From: Paenibacillus sp. PL91
GTDB taxonomy: Bacteria > Bacillota > Bacilli > Paenibacillales > Paenibacillaceae
Direction of reading: 5' to 3'
Length of the DNA: 64,000 bases
Assembly (NCBI RefSeq): GCF_012935325.2
Contig: NZ_JABBYG020000009.1
Coordinates: 1 to 64,000 of the forward strand
Below the pieces are notes generated by a model. It did no database searches, had not been told where the DNA came from, and saw only the letters and a list, made by a program, of their open reading frames with translations. Positions within the stretch are counted from its first letter, which is position 1. Every line of letters starts with the position of its first letter. Of the stretch, positions 8,777 to 18,002 are shown one piece after another. The position numbers and the translations under genes were made by a program.

Positions 8777-9699
8777 TGGACATGATCAAACAAACAAAGA
8801 TGGAACCGCTGACGCCCTCCGTCAAACAAAAGAAGAAATTCAATATCGCGGATTTGATTATTCATTTGATTCTTATTTCTCTAACGGTATGCACAATCTT
8901 TCCTTTCTACAACGTGCTGCTAATGTCGTTCAGCAACTCGGTGGCGATTTCCAAGCAAGTCGTGTACTTGATTCCGACCACTTTCGATATATCGGCTTAC
9001 AGCTATATTTTCAACGAACCGCGATTTTTGAAGGCGTTTCTCGTTACGCTGTTTGTCACGGTCGTCGGAACAAGCGTGAATCTGATCGTGACGCTAACCG
9101 GCTCCTATGCGCTTTCCAGAGGCAGCTTTCCTGGCCGCAAAATCGTGATGTCGGGTATCATTTTCACGATGTTTTTCAATGGCGGACTCATTCCTTTTTA
9201 CCTGACGATGAAAAATCTGCACTTGATTAACAATTTGCTCGTCATGGTGCTTCCTGTTGCGGTCAACACGTTCTATTTGATCATATGTATCTCCTTTTTC
9301 CGCACGCTGCCGGCCGGGCTCGAAGAGTCGGCCAAAATCGACGGCGCCAACGATATTCAGATTTTGTACAAAATCGTACTTCCCATTTCTATGCCGATGG
9401 TCGCGACCATTACGCTGTTTTATGCGGTAGATAGATGGAATGAATGGTGGCACGGGGTGCTGTTCATGACCGATATCAACCTGCTTCCGCTGCAAGCGCT
9501 GCTACGGGAATTGTTGACCAATTACCAGCAGGTACTATCCAGTATTTCGACAAATATTATCGTTCAAAATACGGGGCTCCATCCTGAAATGCTCAAAATG
9601 GCCGTGCTGGTCGTGAGCGTACTGCCGATCGTGTGTTTGTACCCTTTCATACAAAAATATTTTGCGAAAGGCGTTATGATCGGCTCCATAAAAGGATAA
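8776..9699 (+). CDS. Carbohydrate ABC transporter permease (LplC type)
   Basis: This 307-residue protein has six predicted membrane helices and the EAA loop EESAKIDGANDIQILYKI near residue 188. It ends in KGVMIGSIKG, the usual C-terminus of LplC/YtcP-type permeases. The ATG shares one base with the stop of the preceding permease, indicating translational coupling. Together the two form the membrane channel of the oligosaccharide importer. Confidence 0.93.
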   Translation: MDMIKQTKMEPLTPSVKQKKKFNIADLIIHLILISLTVCTIFPFYNVLLMSFSNSVAISKQVVYLIPTTFDISAYSYIFNEPRFLKAFLVTLFVTVVGTSVNLIVTLTGSYALSRGSFPGRKIVMSGIIFTMFFNGGLIPFYLTMKNLHLINNLLVMVLPVAVNTFYLIICISFFRTLPAGLEESAKIDGANDIQILYKIVLPISMPMVATITLFYAVDRWNEWWHGVLFMTDINLLPLQALLRELLTNYQQVLSSISTNIIVQNTGLHPEMLKMAVLVVSVLPIVCLYPFIQKYFAKGVMIGSIKG

Positions 9700-9751
9700 T
9701 AGAAGCAACGCCGCTTTTATTATAGAATAACCACATAAGGGGACATGAGAA

Positions 9752-11392
9752 ATGAAAAGAATGAAGCTTTTCGCATCAATCGGTATATCGGCAGTTCTCA
9801 TTGCTACCATGCTTTCCGGCTGCGGAAGCGACAATTCAAGCGGTAATGCGACCAATGCTCCTGCTGCGGAAGGAAGTTCAGACAACCCGTATGCAGAGCA
9901 TATGGATATCTCGCTTTCCTGGTGGGGCGTTGGCGTTGGCTTCCAGCCTCATGACGAAGTGATGCAGAAGATTGAGAAAGATTTCAACGTAACGCTGAAA
10001 GCGGTTGATATTGGCTGGGACAATTACAAAGAGAAATCCCAAGTATGGGCCGCTGCCGGACAATTGCCTGACATTATTACTCACAGCATTACAAGCGATA
10101 CGCCAGCGGTATACAATGAGTGGGTTAATCAAGGGCTGATTCATGCGCTTCCGGACGATATGAGCAGCTACCCGAACCTGAAAAAAGTGTTTGAAATCGA
10201 TGGGGTAGAGGGCATCAGACGGGACGGCAAGCTGTACGCGATTCCTCGCATGACGTTCCCAACCGACGACATGTGGGCGGTATGGGCCGTTGATGGCGCG
10301 GTATTCGTCCGCAAAGACTGGATGGAGAAGCTCGGCGTCTCCGATCCGGAAAACTTCGATCAGTTCAAGGAAATGTTGAAAGCGTTTGTTTCACAGGATC
10401 CGGATGGCAACAAGAAGGACGATACGACCGGAATCGTGATGAATACGTTTGGCTATTTCAAAAACGTATTTGCGGCAACCTTCCCTGAATTCGGCAACAA
10501 AGGCTGGCTGAAGGAAGACGGCAAGTGGATTCCGTTCTACGCTTCGTCGAAAATGGACGAGGTGCTGCGCCAAGCCCGCGCACTTTACGAGGAAAAAGGA
10601 TTGGATCCGGACTTTGCCGTCGCCAAAGCCGGTGAAAGCAATCAAAAGTTCTACCAGAACAAAGCTGGCGCGTTGGCCTTTACGACGAACAGCATCTACG
10701 GTGCATCTGGCGTGAAAGCCGAGTGGGAGAAAAACAATCCGGGCGAGAAATTTTTCGACCATGTTAAAATTATGCATCCTTGGGCAGACGCTAACGGCGT
10801 GAAATACCGCAATGTCAACAGTGCATGGTGGTCGGAGAGTATGATCAATGCCGATGTCGACGACAAAAAGCTTGACCGCATTTTGCGGATTTACGATTGG
10901 CTCCTCTCCCCTGAAGGCAAGGAACTGTTCGACTACGGCATCGAAGGCAAAGACTTTACGAAAGACAGCGCAGGCAAAGTTACGATTACCCGTCCAAAGG
11001 ACGGCGACCAATTCATCGACCTGAAAAAGTATTACCCTTCGATGGATATCATTTCCCAGCTTGCCGCATGGCGTAACGCTGCGGTTCTTGAAGATAATGA
11101 AGCGAACAGAGCCGCATTCGGAGACGAGTCGGTCCAATTCGTTCAAGATGAGCTGAAATGGATGAAGGACAATACGGAGCCGATTCCGACTGCGTTCGAA
11201 ATCGCAACGATGAGCACGCCAGCCAAGGATAAATTGTCGGCAATCAAATTCGACGATGACTTCACGCGCGTCATTTTGAGCAATGACGATCCGGTCAAAA
11301 TGTGGAAAGAGGTATTGAAAGGCTATGACAGCAAAGGACTTCAGCAGGCGATTGACGAAGTAACAGCTGAAATGGCGAAATTCAATAAGTAG
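9752..11392 (+). CDS. Extracellular solute-binding lipoprotein (oligosaccharide)
   Basis: This 546-residue protein carries a lipoprotein signal peptide with lipobox LSGC and lipidated Cys near residue 24, then a Ser/Asn-rich linker. The mature part looks like a family 1 sugar-binding protein of the LipO/YtcQ type (WVNQGLIHALPDD, then WAVDGAVFVRKDWMEKLG). It would capture an oligosaccharide outside the membrane for the two permeases 5' of it. The glycosidases that follow suggest an alpha-galactosyl/fucosyl glycan as ligand, which is inference. Confidence 0.93.
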   Translation: MKRMKLFASIGISAVLIATMLSGCGSDNSSGNATNAPAAEGSSDNPYAEHMDISLSWWGVGVGFQPHDEVMQKIEKDFNVTLKAVDIGWDNYKEKSQVWAAAGQLPDIITHSITSDTPAVYNEWVNQGLIHALPDDMSSYPNLKKVFEIDGVEGIRRDGKLYAIPRMTFPTDDMWAVWAVDGAVFVRKDWMEKLGVSDPENFDQFKEMLKAFVSQDPDGNKKDDTTGIVMNTFGYFKNVFAATFPEFGNKGWLKEDGKWIPFYASSKMDEVLRQARALYEEKGLDPDFAVAKAGESNQKFYQNKAGALAFTTNSIYGASGVKAEWEKNNPGEKFFDHVKIMHPWADANGVKYRNVNSAWWSESMINADVDDKKLDRILRIYDWLLSPEGKELFDYGIEGKDFTKDSAGKVTITRPKDGDQFIDLKKYYPSMDIISQLAAWRNAAVLEDNEANRAAFGDESVQFVQDELKWMKDNTEPIPTAFEIATMSTPAKDKLSAIKFDDDFTRVILSNDDPVKMWKEVLKGYDSKGLQQAIDEVTAEMAKFNK

Positions 11393-11480
11393 GAAATCAG
11401 TTAAAACCGTATAACGGATGCTCCGCCAGCTATTGGGCGGAGCTTTCCGTATATCGTGGGGAGAGGGGAAGATCGGTCTT

Positions 11481-13175
11481 ATGCCAGCAGCGAAGGAAGA
11501 TGGGGTAAAAACATTATTATTCAGCTCGTTCGGTGGAGCTCCCGATTCGGGAGAGGACGCTACCCCGGCGATGCAAAGGGCGATTCACGCGGCCTCCGAA
11601 GCAAGAGGTCCTGCAAAGCTCGTCGTGACGCCGGGACGTTATGATTTTTATGCTGATTCGGCTACGCGAGCGGTGTATGCCATTACGAATACGGCGAGCG
11701 AGACGGAAAACCCGAATCCGGTAAAAACGATCGCGATTTTTTTGAAGGGCTTAGCCGATTTCACGCTTGAAGGCGGCGATGCGCTGTTTGTCTTTCACGG
11801 CAAGATGACCTTGCTTGCGATCGATGCCTGCGAGCGGATCGAAATTCGCAATTTGCGCACCGATTTTGCATGGCCGACCGTTACAGAAATGACGATTGAG
11901 AAAATAGGAAACGGCTGCATGGATATCGTTGTCCACGCCGACTCCCGTTATGAAATTCGCGGGGAGAAGCTCTTCTGGGTCGGCGAAGGCTGGAGCTTTC
12001 ACGAAGGCCCGATGCAGGCTTGCGACACCTTACGCAACACGACTTGGCGCATTGACAATGTGATGGAGCAAGCATTGCGCGCCGAAGAGCTGCAGCCTGG
12101 AAAGATCAGGCTTCATTACTCCCAAGTTCCCGATTTGGCCGAAGGGCTGGTTCTGCAAGCAAGAGACGGGATTCGCGATCAGGTTGGCGCGTTTATTTAT
12201 CAAAGCCGGGATATCCGTCTGGAGCGCGTTGCCATGCATTTCATGCATGGGCTTGGGATTGTGGGCCAATTCAGCGAAAATATATCGTTACAGGAAATGA
12301 ATCTATCGCCGCGCAAGGAAACGGGACGGACAGCTGCCGCCTTTGCGGATTTCGTCCATTTGTCAGGCTGCAAAGGGAAGATCTCAGTCACGAAAAGCCA
12401 TTTCGCAGGGGCGCATGACGATGCGATTAACGTTCATGGCACCTACTTGCAATTGGCAGGAATTCCTTCCACCCATGAAGCGCTAGTCCGATTTATGCAC
12501 CCGCAAACCTTCGGTTTTAGAGCGTTCCATCCGGGGGACGATATCCATTTTGTCCGGTCGCAGGCACTCGCTTCCTACAGCAGTAACCGGGTAAAGGAAG
12601 CGAAGCTGATCACCCCCCGCGAGATGCTGCTGACGCTCGAAGAGCCGGTACCGGCAAACGCCCAGCTGGGCGACGTTGTCGAAAATATGACCTGGACGCC
12701 GGAAGTTGAAATTACGGACAATTATTTTGCCAGAATTCCGACAAGAGGCGTGCTAGTCACATCGCCCCGGCATGCTGTCATTAAGCGGAACGTATTCGAG
12801 AGGATGCGGATGAGCGCGGTGCTTGTATCCGGTGACGCCGTATCCTGGTATGAATCCGGCGCGGTGAAGGATTTGACCATTCAGGGCAACCGATTCGTGG
12901 AATGCGGCAACGCGGAGCTGCCTGTCATTTCGATCTTGCCGGAAAACGAGGAGATCGATTTGGAGGCTCCCGTTCATTTTGGCATACAAATTGTCGATAA
13001 CAGCTTTGATATGGGTGAAGCCCGGGTGATGGAGGCCAAGAGCACGCGTGCGCTTGCATTCAAAAACAACACGGTTGCATCCGTAGGAGAAACGCTCCGT
13101 TTGGAGGACGCCATTCGCCTTACGGCATGCAGCGAAGCAGATGTCACGGATAACCGGTTCGTATTCCGCGACTAA
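11481..13175 (+). CDS. GH110-like alpha-1,3-galactosidase (right-handed beta-helix)
   Basis: The product has 564 residues from the ATG at 11481; an earlier ATG at 11418 adds 21 poorly conserved residues. An FGGAPDSGEDATPAMQRAI start and repeated short beta-strand turns indicate a right-handed parallel beta-helix. The segment AHDDAINVHGTYLQL near residue 310, plus FARIPTRGVLVTSPR and SAVLVSGDAVSWYESG, match my recollection of GH110, which removes alpha-1,3-galactose including that of the blood group B structure. No signal peptide is present, so it should act in the cytoplasm on imported oligosaccharide. The ribosome site is weak (GAGAGGGG, long spacing). A different beta-helix glycosidase family is possible. 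Confidence 0.7.
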   Translation: MPAAKEDGVKTLLFSSFGGAPDSGEDATPAMQRAIHAASEARGPAKLVVTPGRYDFYADSATRAVYAITNTASETENPNPVKTIAIFLKGLADFTLEGGDALFVFHGKMTLLAIDACERIEIRNLRTDFAWPTVTEMTIEKIGNGCMDIVVHADSRYEIRGEKLFWVGEGWSFHEGPMQACDTLRNTTWRIDNVMEQALRAEELQPGKIRLHYSQVPDLAEGLVLQARDGIRDQVGAFIYQSRDIRLERVAMHFMHGLGIVGQFSENISLQEMNLSPRKETGRTAAAFADFVHLSGCKGKISVTKSHFAGAHDDAINVHGTYLQLAGIPSTHEALVRFMHPQTFGFRAFHPGDDIHFVRSQALASYSSNRVKEAKLITPREMLLTLEEPVPANAQLGDVVENMTWTPEVEITDNYFARIPTRGVLVTSPRHAVIKRNVFERMRMSAVLVSGDAVSWYESGAVKDLTIQGNRFVECGNAELPVISILPENEEIDLEAPVHFGIQIVDNSFDMGEARVMEAKSTRALAFKNNTVASVGETLRLEDAIRLTACSEADVTDNRFVFRD

Positions 13176-13225
13176 GCCCGGATTGACGCCAGCATTTACA
13201 AATATGATAAAACAGAGGTGTAGGG

Positions 13226-15601
13226 ATGAAGATGCAATTTAACAAGCCGTCCGCCGTATGGACGGAAGCGCTTCCGCTAGGTAACGGCCGTATCGGCGCG
13301 ATGCAATTTGGAGGAGTTGAACGAGAACGTTTTGGGCTAAACGAAGACACGTTATGGTCGGGGATGCCCAGAGACACAAATAATGCAAAAGCATTGGAAG
13401 CGCTGCCGCGGGTAAGGGGTCTCGTAAGAGAAGGTCGCTATGCGGAGGCTGACGCAGTAAGCAAGGAAATGATGGGTTCGTATACGCAGTCCTATTTGCC
13501 GTTTGGCGAGCTGCTTTTGCGTTTCGGTCACGGTGACCTGGCAAAGGATTACTCCCGCTCGCTGGATTTGGAAACCGCGGTGTCGAGCGTCCGATACCGG
13601 ATCGGTGAAGTGAATTACGTCAGGGAATCTTTTGTTTCGCATCCGGATCAGACGCTGATCATCCGGCTTGAAGCGAGTGTTCCGGGCATGCTTGAGGTTC
13701 ACGCTCGCCTAGACAGCACGCTGCGCCATCATGTGGCGGCGGAAGGAAATCGCTTTGTGCTGCACGGCATGGCGCCGGAGCATGTATCGCCCAACTATTA
13801 CGAGGTCAACAAACCGATCGTGTACGGCGGCGAAAAAACGTCAGAGGCGATGCGTTTCGCAGGATATATTCATGCCGAGACGGAGGGCGGAAACATCCGT
13901 ACGGATGCCTCAGGCATCCATATTGCGGGGGCTGACCGCATTACGTTATATTTTAGTGCCGCTACGAGCTTTAATGGTCAGGACAAGCTGCCCTTTAGCC
14001 AAGGCAAAGACGCGGCTGCGACGGCGAAATGCTATCTGGAGAGCGCGCTCACCAAAAGCTACGCAGATGCGCGAGCTTCCCACATTCTCGATTACAAAAC
14101 GCTGTTTGACCGGGTCAAGCTCCGGCTTGGCGATTCGGAAGCTCCCGAAAATATGCCGATCGACGAGAGGCTTGCGGTGTATGGCGCCAGCGACCCGGCG
14201 TTAATCGCGTTATTATTCCAGTACGGCCGTTATTTGCTGATCGCCAGCTCGCGTCCCGGAACGCTTCCGGCGAACCTGCAAGGAATTTGGAACGCCGCAA
14301 CCCGGGCGCCATGGAGCAGCAACTGGACGCTTAACATTAATGCGCAAATGAATTATTGGCCTGCAGAAACGGCCAATTTGGCTGAATGCCACGAACCGCT
14401 GCTTGATTTCATCGGCCAGCTCGCGGTTACCGGCAAACGGACAGCTAAAACCCATTACGGCGCGCGCGGATGGGTCGCGCATCACAATACGGATATTTGG
14501 GGTCACACCGCGCCGGCAGGCGGTTGGGGCGAAGGCGATGCGGTTTGGGTTATGTGGCCGATGGGCGGTATTTGGCTCGCTCAGCATCTCTGGGAGCACT
14601 TTTCTTTTGGCAGAGATCTTGTTTATTTGCGGAAACAAGCTTATCCTACGATGAAGGAAGCTGCTTTGTTCTGCATAGATTTTCTAGAGGATGACGGCCA
14701 AGGGCGACTCGTTACCAACCCGTCCACCTCGCCGGAGCATAAGCTTCGCTATGGCGATAAGCTGGCCGGAATCAGCATGGCTTCCACGATGGATATGTCT
14801 CTGATTTGGGACTTGTTCACGAATTGTATCGAAGCCGCCGAATGGCTTGGCGAGGACGCTGCGTTCGCTGCGGAGCTGCAGCAGATGAAAGACAAGCTGT
14901 ACCCGCTGCAAATCGGCAGCCACGGCCAGCTTCAGGAGTGGTTTGAGGATTTCGAGGATGAGCATACCTATCACCGTCATGCTTCCCACCTATTTGGCGT
15001 GTATCCGGGCAGACAAATTACGGAGCGCAGCATGCCCGAGCATTTTGCTGCGGCAAAACGCTCGCTGGAGAGACGGGGAGACGAAGGCACAGGCTGGAGC
15101 TTAGGCTGGAAAATCGGCTTCTGGGCACGTTTCCGCAATGGCAACCGTTCCCTGCAGCTGCTGTCTAATTTAATGCGGCTTGTACGGGAAGAATCGGAAA
15201 ATTACGAAAAGGGCGGACTGTATCCCAACCTTTTTGACGCGCATCCGCCATTTCAAATCGATGGCAATTTTGCGGTAACGGCCGGCATATCCGAAATGCT
15301 GCTGCAATCGCACCAGTCTTTCATGGAGCTGCTTCCGGCGCTTCCGGACGTTTGGCAAGAAGGCAAGATCGAGGGATTGCGCGCTAGGGGCGGCTTTGAG
15401 GTTCATATTCGCTGGCGGGACGGCAAGCTGGAAGAAGCAGAAATCAAATCGCTGCTCGGCGAGGAATGCGCCTTGGCATCCGCAGCTTCACTCTCCGTTT
15501 CACAGGACGGCTCCGAGATCAAAGGAGAGCTGTCGGTGGACGGCGTATTACGGTTCTCGACGAAGGCTGGGCAAACGTATAAGATCCGCGCATCCCGGTA
15601 G
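13226..15601 (+). CDS. GH95 alpha-L-fucosidase (or alpha-L-galactosidase)
   Basis: The protein has 791 residues, the usual GH95 length. The N-terminus AVWTEALPLGNGRIGAMQFG and NEDTLWSG are family hallmarks. The catalytic (alpha/alpha)6 barrel shows NLQGIWN, then NINAQMNYWPAE with the paired Asn residues near 370 and 372, and DAHPPFQIDGNF with the base-activating Asp near 679. GH95 enzymes invert alpha-1,2-fucosyl bonds; some prefer alpha-L-galactose. No signal peptide is seen. Its place directly after a GH110-like gene suggests sequential removal of Gal and Fuc from one glycan. Confidence 0.93.
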   Translation: MKMQFNKPSAVWTEALPLGNGRIGAMQFGGVERERFGLNEDTLWSGMPRDTNNAKALEALPRVRGLVREGRYAEADAVSKEMMGSYTQSYLPFGELLLRFGHGDLAKDYSRSLDLETAVSSVRYRIGEVNYVRESFVSHPDQTLIIRLEASVPGMLEVHARLDSTLRHHVAAEGNRFVLHGMAPEHVSPNYYEVNKPIVYGGEKTSEAMRFAGYIHAETEGGNIRTDASGIHIAGADRITLYFSAATSFNGQDKLPFSQGKDAAATAKCYLESALTKSYADARASHILDYKTLFDRVKLRLGDSEAPENMPIDERLAVYGASDPALIALLFQYGRYLLIASSRPGTLPANLQGIWNAATRAPWSSNWTLNINAQMNYWPAETANLAECHEPLLDFIGQLAVTGKRTAKTHYGARGWVAHHNTDIWGHTAPAGGWGEGDAVWVMWPMGGIWLAQHLWEHFSFGRDLVYLRKQAYPTMKEAALFCIDFLEDDGQGRLVTNPSTSPEHKLRYGDKLAGISMASTMDMSLIWDLFTNCIEAAEWLGEDAAFAAELQQMKDKLYPLQIGSHGQLQEWFEDFEDEHTYHRHASHLFGVYPGRQITERSMPEHFAAAKRSLERRGDEGTGWSLGWKIGFWARFRNGNRSLQLLSNLMRLVREESENYEKGGLYPNLFDAHPPFQIDGNFAVTAGISEMLLQSHQSFMELLPALPDVWQEGKIEGLRARGGFEVHIRWRDGKLEEAEIKSLLGEECALASAASLSVSQDGSEIKGELSVDGVLRFSTKAGQTYKIRASR

Positions 15602-15626
15602 CCAGGCGTCAGGCGAGGAGGATCGC

Positions 15627-15650
15627 AAACGTTTATTAAACCGGTTTAAT
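15627..15650. promoter_or_regulatory. Two adjacent palindromes, probable repressor operator
   Basis: AAACGTTT (15627-15634) is followed directly by the perfect 16-bp palindrome ATTAAACCGGTTTAAT (15635-15650). Both have a central CG like LacI/GalR-family operators. They lie in the 108-base gap between the GH95 and DUF5054 genes, so they may control a separate transcript for the latter. The protein that binds is unknown. Confidence 0.55.
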
Positions 15651-15709
15651 GACGGTTATTGGCGTTTCGCTGGGCAAGACATCAGGATTGTTGGAGGTAG
15701 ACAAAGAGC

Positions 15710-17824
15710 ATGGCAAAAATCAAAAAAGTACATGTTATTTTTAAAACGCATCTGGATATCGGTTTCACGCATTTGGCGGAGCATGTCATTAAGCAGTACG
15801 TGGAAGAGTACATTCCGAAAGCCATCGAGCTGTCGGAGAAGCTGGAAGCGGAAGGCGGAAGCGAACGGTTTGTATGGACCACGGGATCGTGGCTGATACA
15901 TCATTATCTAGAAGCGGCTTCCCCGGGCGGAAAACAACGGATGGAGAACGCGATCGCCAAGGGACATATCGCATGGCATGGATTGCCTTTTACGACGCAT
16001 ACCGAGCTTATGGACCCCGAGCTTCTGAAATTCGGGATTTCGCTAAGCCAAGAGCTGGACGAGCGCTTCGGAAAAAAGACGATCGCCGCGAAAATGACCG
16101 ACGTGCCAGGGCATACGCTTGGCTTGGTTACTTATATGCAGCAAGCCGGCTTACGCTATCTGCACCTAGGCGTCAATCCGGCTTCGAAGCGCCCTGACGT
16201 GCCTCGGCTGTTCCGATGGCAGGCGGATGACGGCTCGGAAATCATCGTCAACTATGCGGGTACGTATGGGGAAGCGCTGGAGCTGGACGAAATGGACGAC
16301 GTGCTCGTGTTCGCGCATACGGGAGACAACTGCGGTCCGCCAAGCACGGAAGAAATTCGCGATCAGTTCGACCAGTTCCGTAAAGCGTATCCTGGAGCGG
16401 AAGTCGTCGCTTCGACGATGGACGCATTTGCCGAAAGGTTGCTTGCGGTAAGCGGCAGCTTGCCGGTCGTTCGCGAAGAGCTGGGCGATACTTGGATTCA
16501 CGGAGTTGGTACGGATCCGCTCAAGCTTGCGCGGTACCGGGAGATGCTTCGCCTGCGGAAGAAATGGCTGGCGCAGGGCCGGATGAAGGAATCCGACCCG
16601 GATTACAAAGAGATGAGCAAGGCGCTGATGCTTGTGGCCGAGCATACGTGGGGGCTGGATGTGAAAAAATGGCTTCCCGATTTCCGAAACTACTCGAAAA
16701 CGGATTTCAATGAAGCACGGATCATAGACGTCGTGGACCTTGAAGACATGCCTGCGAAATTCGGTTATATCGGCGCATTTGCCATGGACGAATTCGACCG
16801 CCATTCCAGCGATCTGTTCGCTGCGGAGCAGAGCGTCCGGTCCTATTCGATGATCGAGAGCTCCTGGAAGGAGCAGCGGCAGTATGTGGATCAGGCCGTC
16901 TCGTATTTGGAGAAGGACAAGCAGGAGGAAGCGCTTCGCGCTCTGGAACAATTGACTCCGGCGAAAACGGACGTATCAGGCTCGGAGCCGCGGAGCATTC
17001 GCCAAACGTATCGCAGCGGCGGCTATGAGCTGGCGTTCGGGGAGAACGGAGCGTTGATCCGTTTAATTGACGGCAACGGCAAGGAGTGGGTCGACGAGAA
17101 TCATCCGTTTGGCGCTTACGCGTACGAAAATTTCGGTACGGATGATTACGGACGTTATTTCCGCACTTATATGCAAAATTTACCGGTAACGCATCCGTGG
17201 GCGGATGCAGACTTCAGCAAGCCTGGCTTTGAATTCGTAAGGCCGCTTCCACGCAACCAGTTTTTCCAACCGCAAGTGACCGATTTGCAATGGATCGGCG
17301 GCGAATCAGTCGAACGATACGTGCTGCGTCTCCGGATGCCGGATGAGGCCTATGAACTGTATGGCGCGCCAAAAGAACTGGAGCTTGAATATGCGTTCCA
17401 TAAGACAGGAGAAATCGACGTTTGTTTGCAGTGGTTCGGCAAAGACGCCAACCGTCTGCCTGAGGCGAGCTGGTTCGGCTGCGCGCTGAAGGTGGACAAC
17501 CCGAATCTATGGACGATGGATAAGCTCGGACATGCGATTTCGCCTTTGCGGGTCGTCAAGGACGGCAACCGCAACCTGCATGCCTTGAATAACGGCGTTG
17601 CCTATGAAGGCACGGACGGGTCGGCAACGATTTCGCCGCTTGACTCCGCGCTTGTCGCACCGGGCCAAAAAAGACTGCTGCAGTTCGACAATTCCTTTGT
17701 TTCCCTGGATACGGGATGGCATTTCAATCTGCATAACAATATTTGGGGAACCAACTTTCCGATGTGGTACGGGGATGATGCGAAATTCCGCTTCCAGCTC
17801 CGATTGGCATCGAATCTCAAATAA
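15710..17824 (+). CDS. DUF5054 protein, GH38-like N-terminal fold
   Basis: This 704-residue protein has no signal peptide and follows TTGGAGG by eight bases. The N-terminus KTHLDIGFTHLAEHV resembles the metal-binding start of GH38 mannosidases. Later AKMTDVPGHTLGLVTYMQQAG, VFAHTGDNCGPPS and AEHTWGLDVKKW supply further conserved Asp/His residues. The C-terminal part is beta-rich. I recognise the family only as a domain of unknown function; a metal-dependent glycosidase acting after the GH110-like and GH95 enzymes is inferred. Two palindromes 60 bases upstream suggest separate control. Confidence 0.8.
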   Translation: MAKIKKVHVIFKTHLDIGFTHLAEHVIKQYVEEYIPKAIELSEKLEAEGGSERFVWTTGSWLIHHYLEAASPGGKQRMENAIAKGHIAWHGLPFTTHTELMDPELLKFGISLSQELDERFGKKTIAAKMTDVPGHTLGLVTYMQQAGLRYLHLGVNPASKRPDVPRLFRWQADDGSEIIVNYAGTYGEALELDEMDDVLVFAHTGDNCGPPSTEEIRDQFDQFRKAYPGAEVVASTMDAFAERLLAVSGSLPVVREELGDTWIHGVGTDPLKLARYREMLRLRKKWLAQGRMKESDPDYKEMSKALMLVAEHTWGLDVKKWLPDFRNYSKTDFNEARIIDVVDLEDMPAKFGYIGAFAMDEFDRHSSDLFAAEQSVRSYSMIESSWKEQRQYVDQAVSYLEKDKQEEALRALEQLTPAKTDVSGSEPRSIRQTYRSGGYELAFGENGALIRLIDGNGKEWVDENHPFGAYAYENFGTDDYGRYFRTYMQNLPVTHPWADADFSKPGFEFVRPLPRNQFFQPQVTDLQWIGGESVERYVLRLRMPDEAYELYGAPKELELEYAFHKTGEIDVCLQWFGKDANRLPEASWFGCALKVDNPNLWTMDKLGHAISPLRVVKDGNRNLHALNNGVAYEGTDGSATISPLDSALVAPGQKRLLQFDNSFVSLDTGWHFNLHNNIWGTNFPMWYGDDAKFRFQLRLASNLK

Positions 17825-17908
17825 GAAGTAAGCTGGCAGCAACTTAAAGCCTGGGACTTCTATCAAGGTTACAAATAGTAGGGCTATAATCTTTAAATTG
17901 GCATAAAA

Positions 17909-17974
17909 ATACACCCCCTAGAATGCTATAGGAATAACCATGTGGTTATCCATTGCCTATTCTAGGGGGTGTAT
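17909..17974. repeat. 66-base inverted repeat between convergent genes
   Basis: Perfect 16-bp outer arms (ATACACCCCCTAGAAT at 17909-17924, ATTCTAGGGGGTGTAT at 17959-17974) enclose a second stem (ATAACCA at 17934-17940, TGGTTAT at 17943-17949). It lies between the ends of the DUF5054 gene and the minus-strand gene at 18003. It could be a two-way terminator without a clear U tract, or a REP/MITE-like element. Confidence 0.8.
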
Positions 17975-18002
17975 CCATTTATCCGAGGGTCTTTAGGGAG
18001 GG

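Noticed and set aside
8763..9230. 155-codon plus-strand ORF over the second permease
   Set aside because: It is a shifted frame of the LplC-type permease and has no protein-like features or ribosome site.
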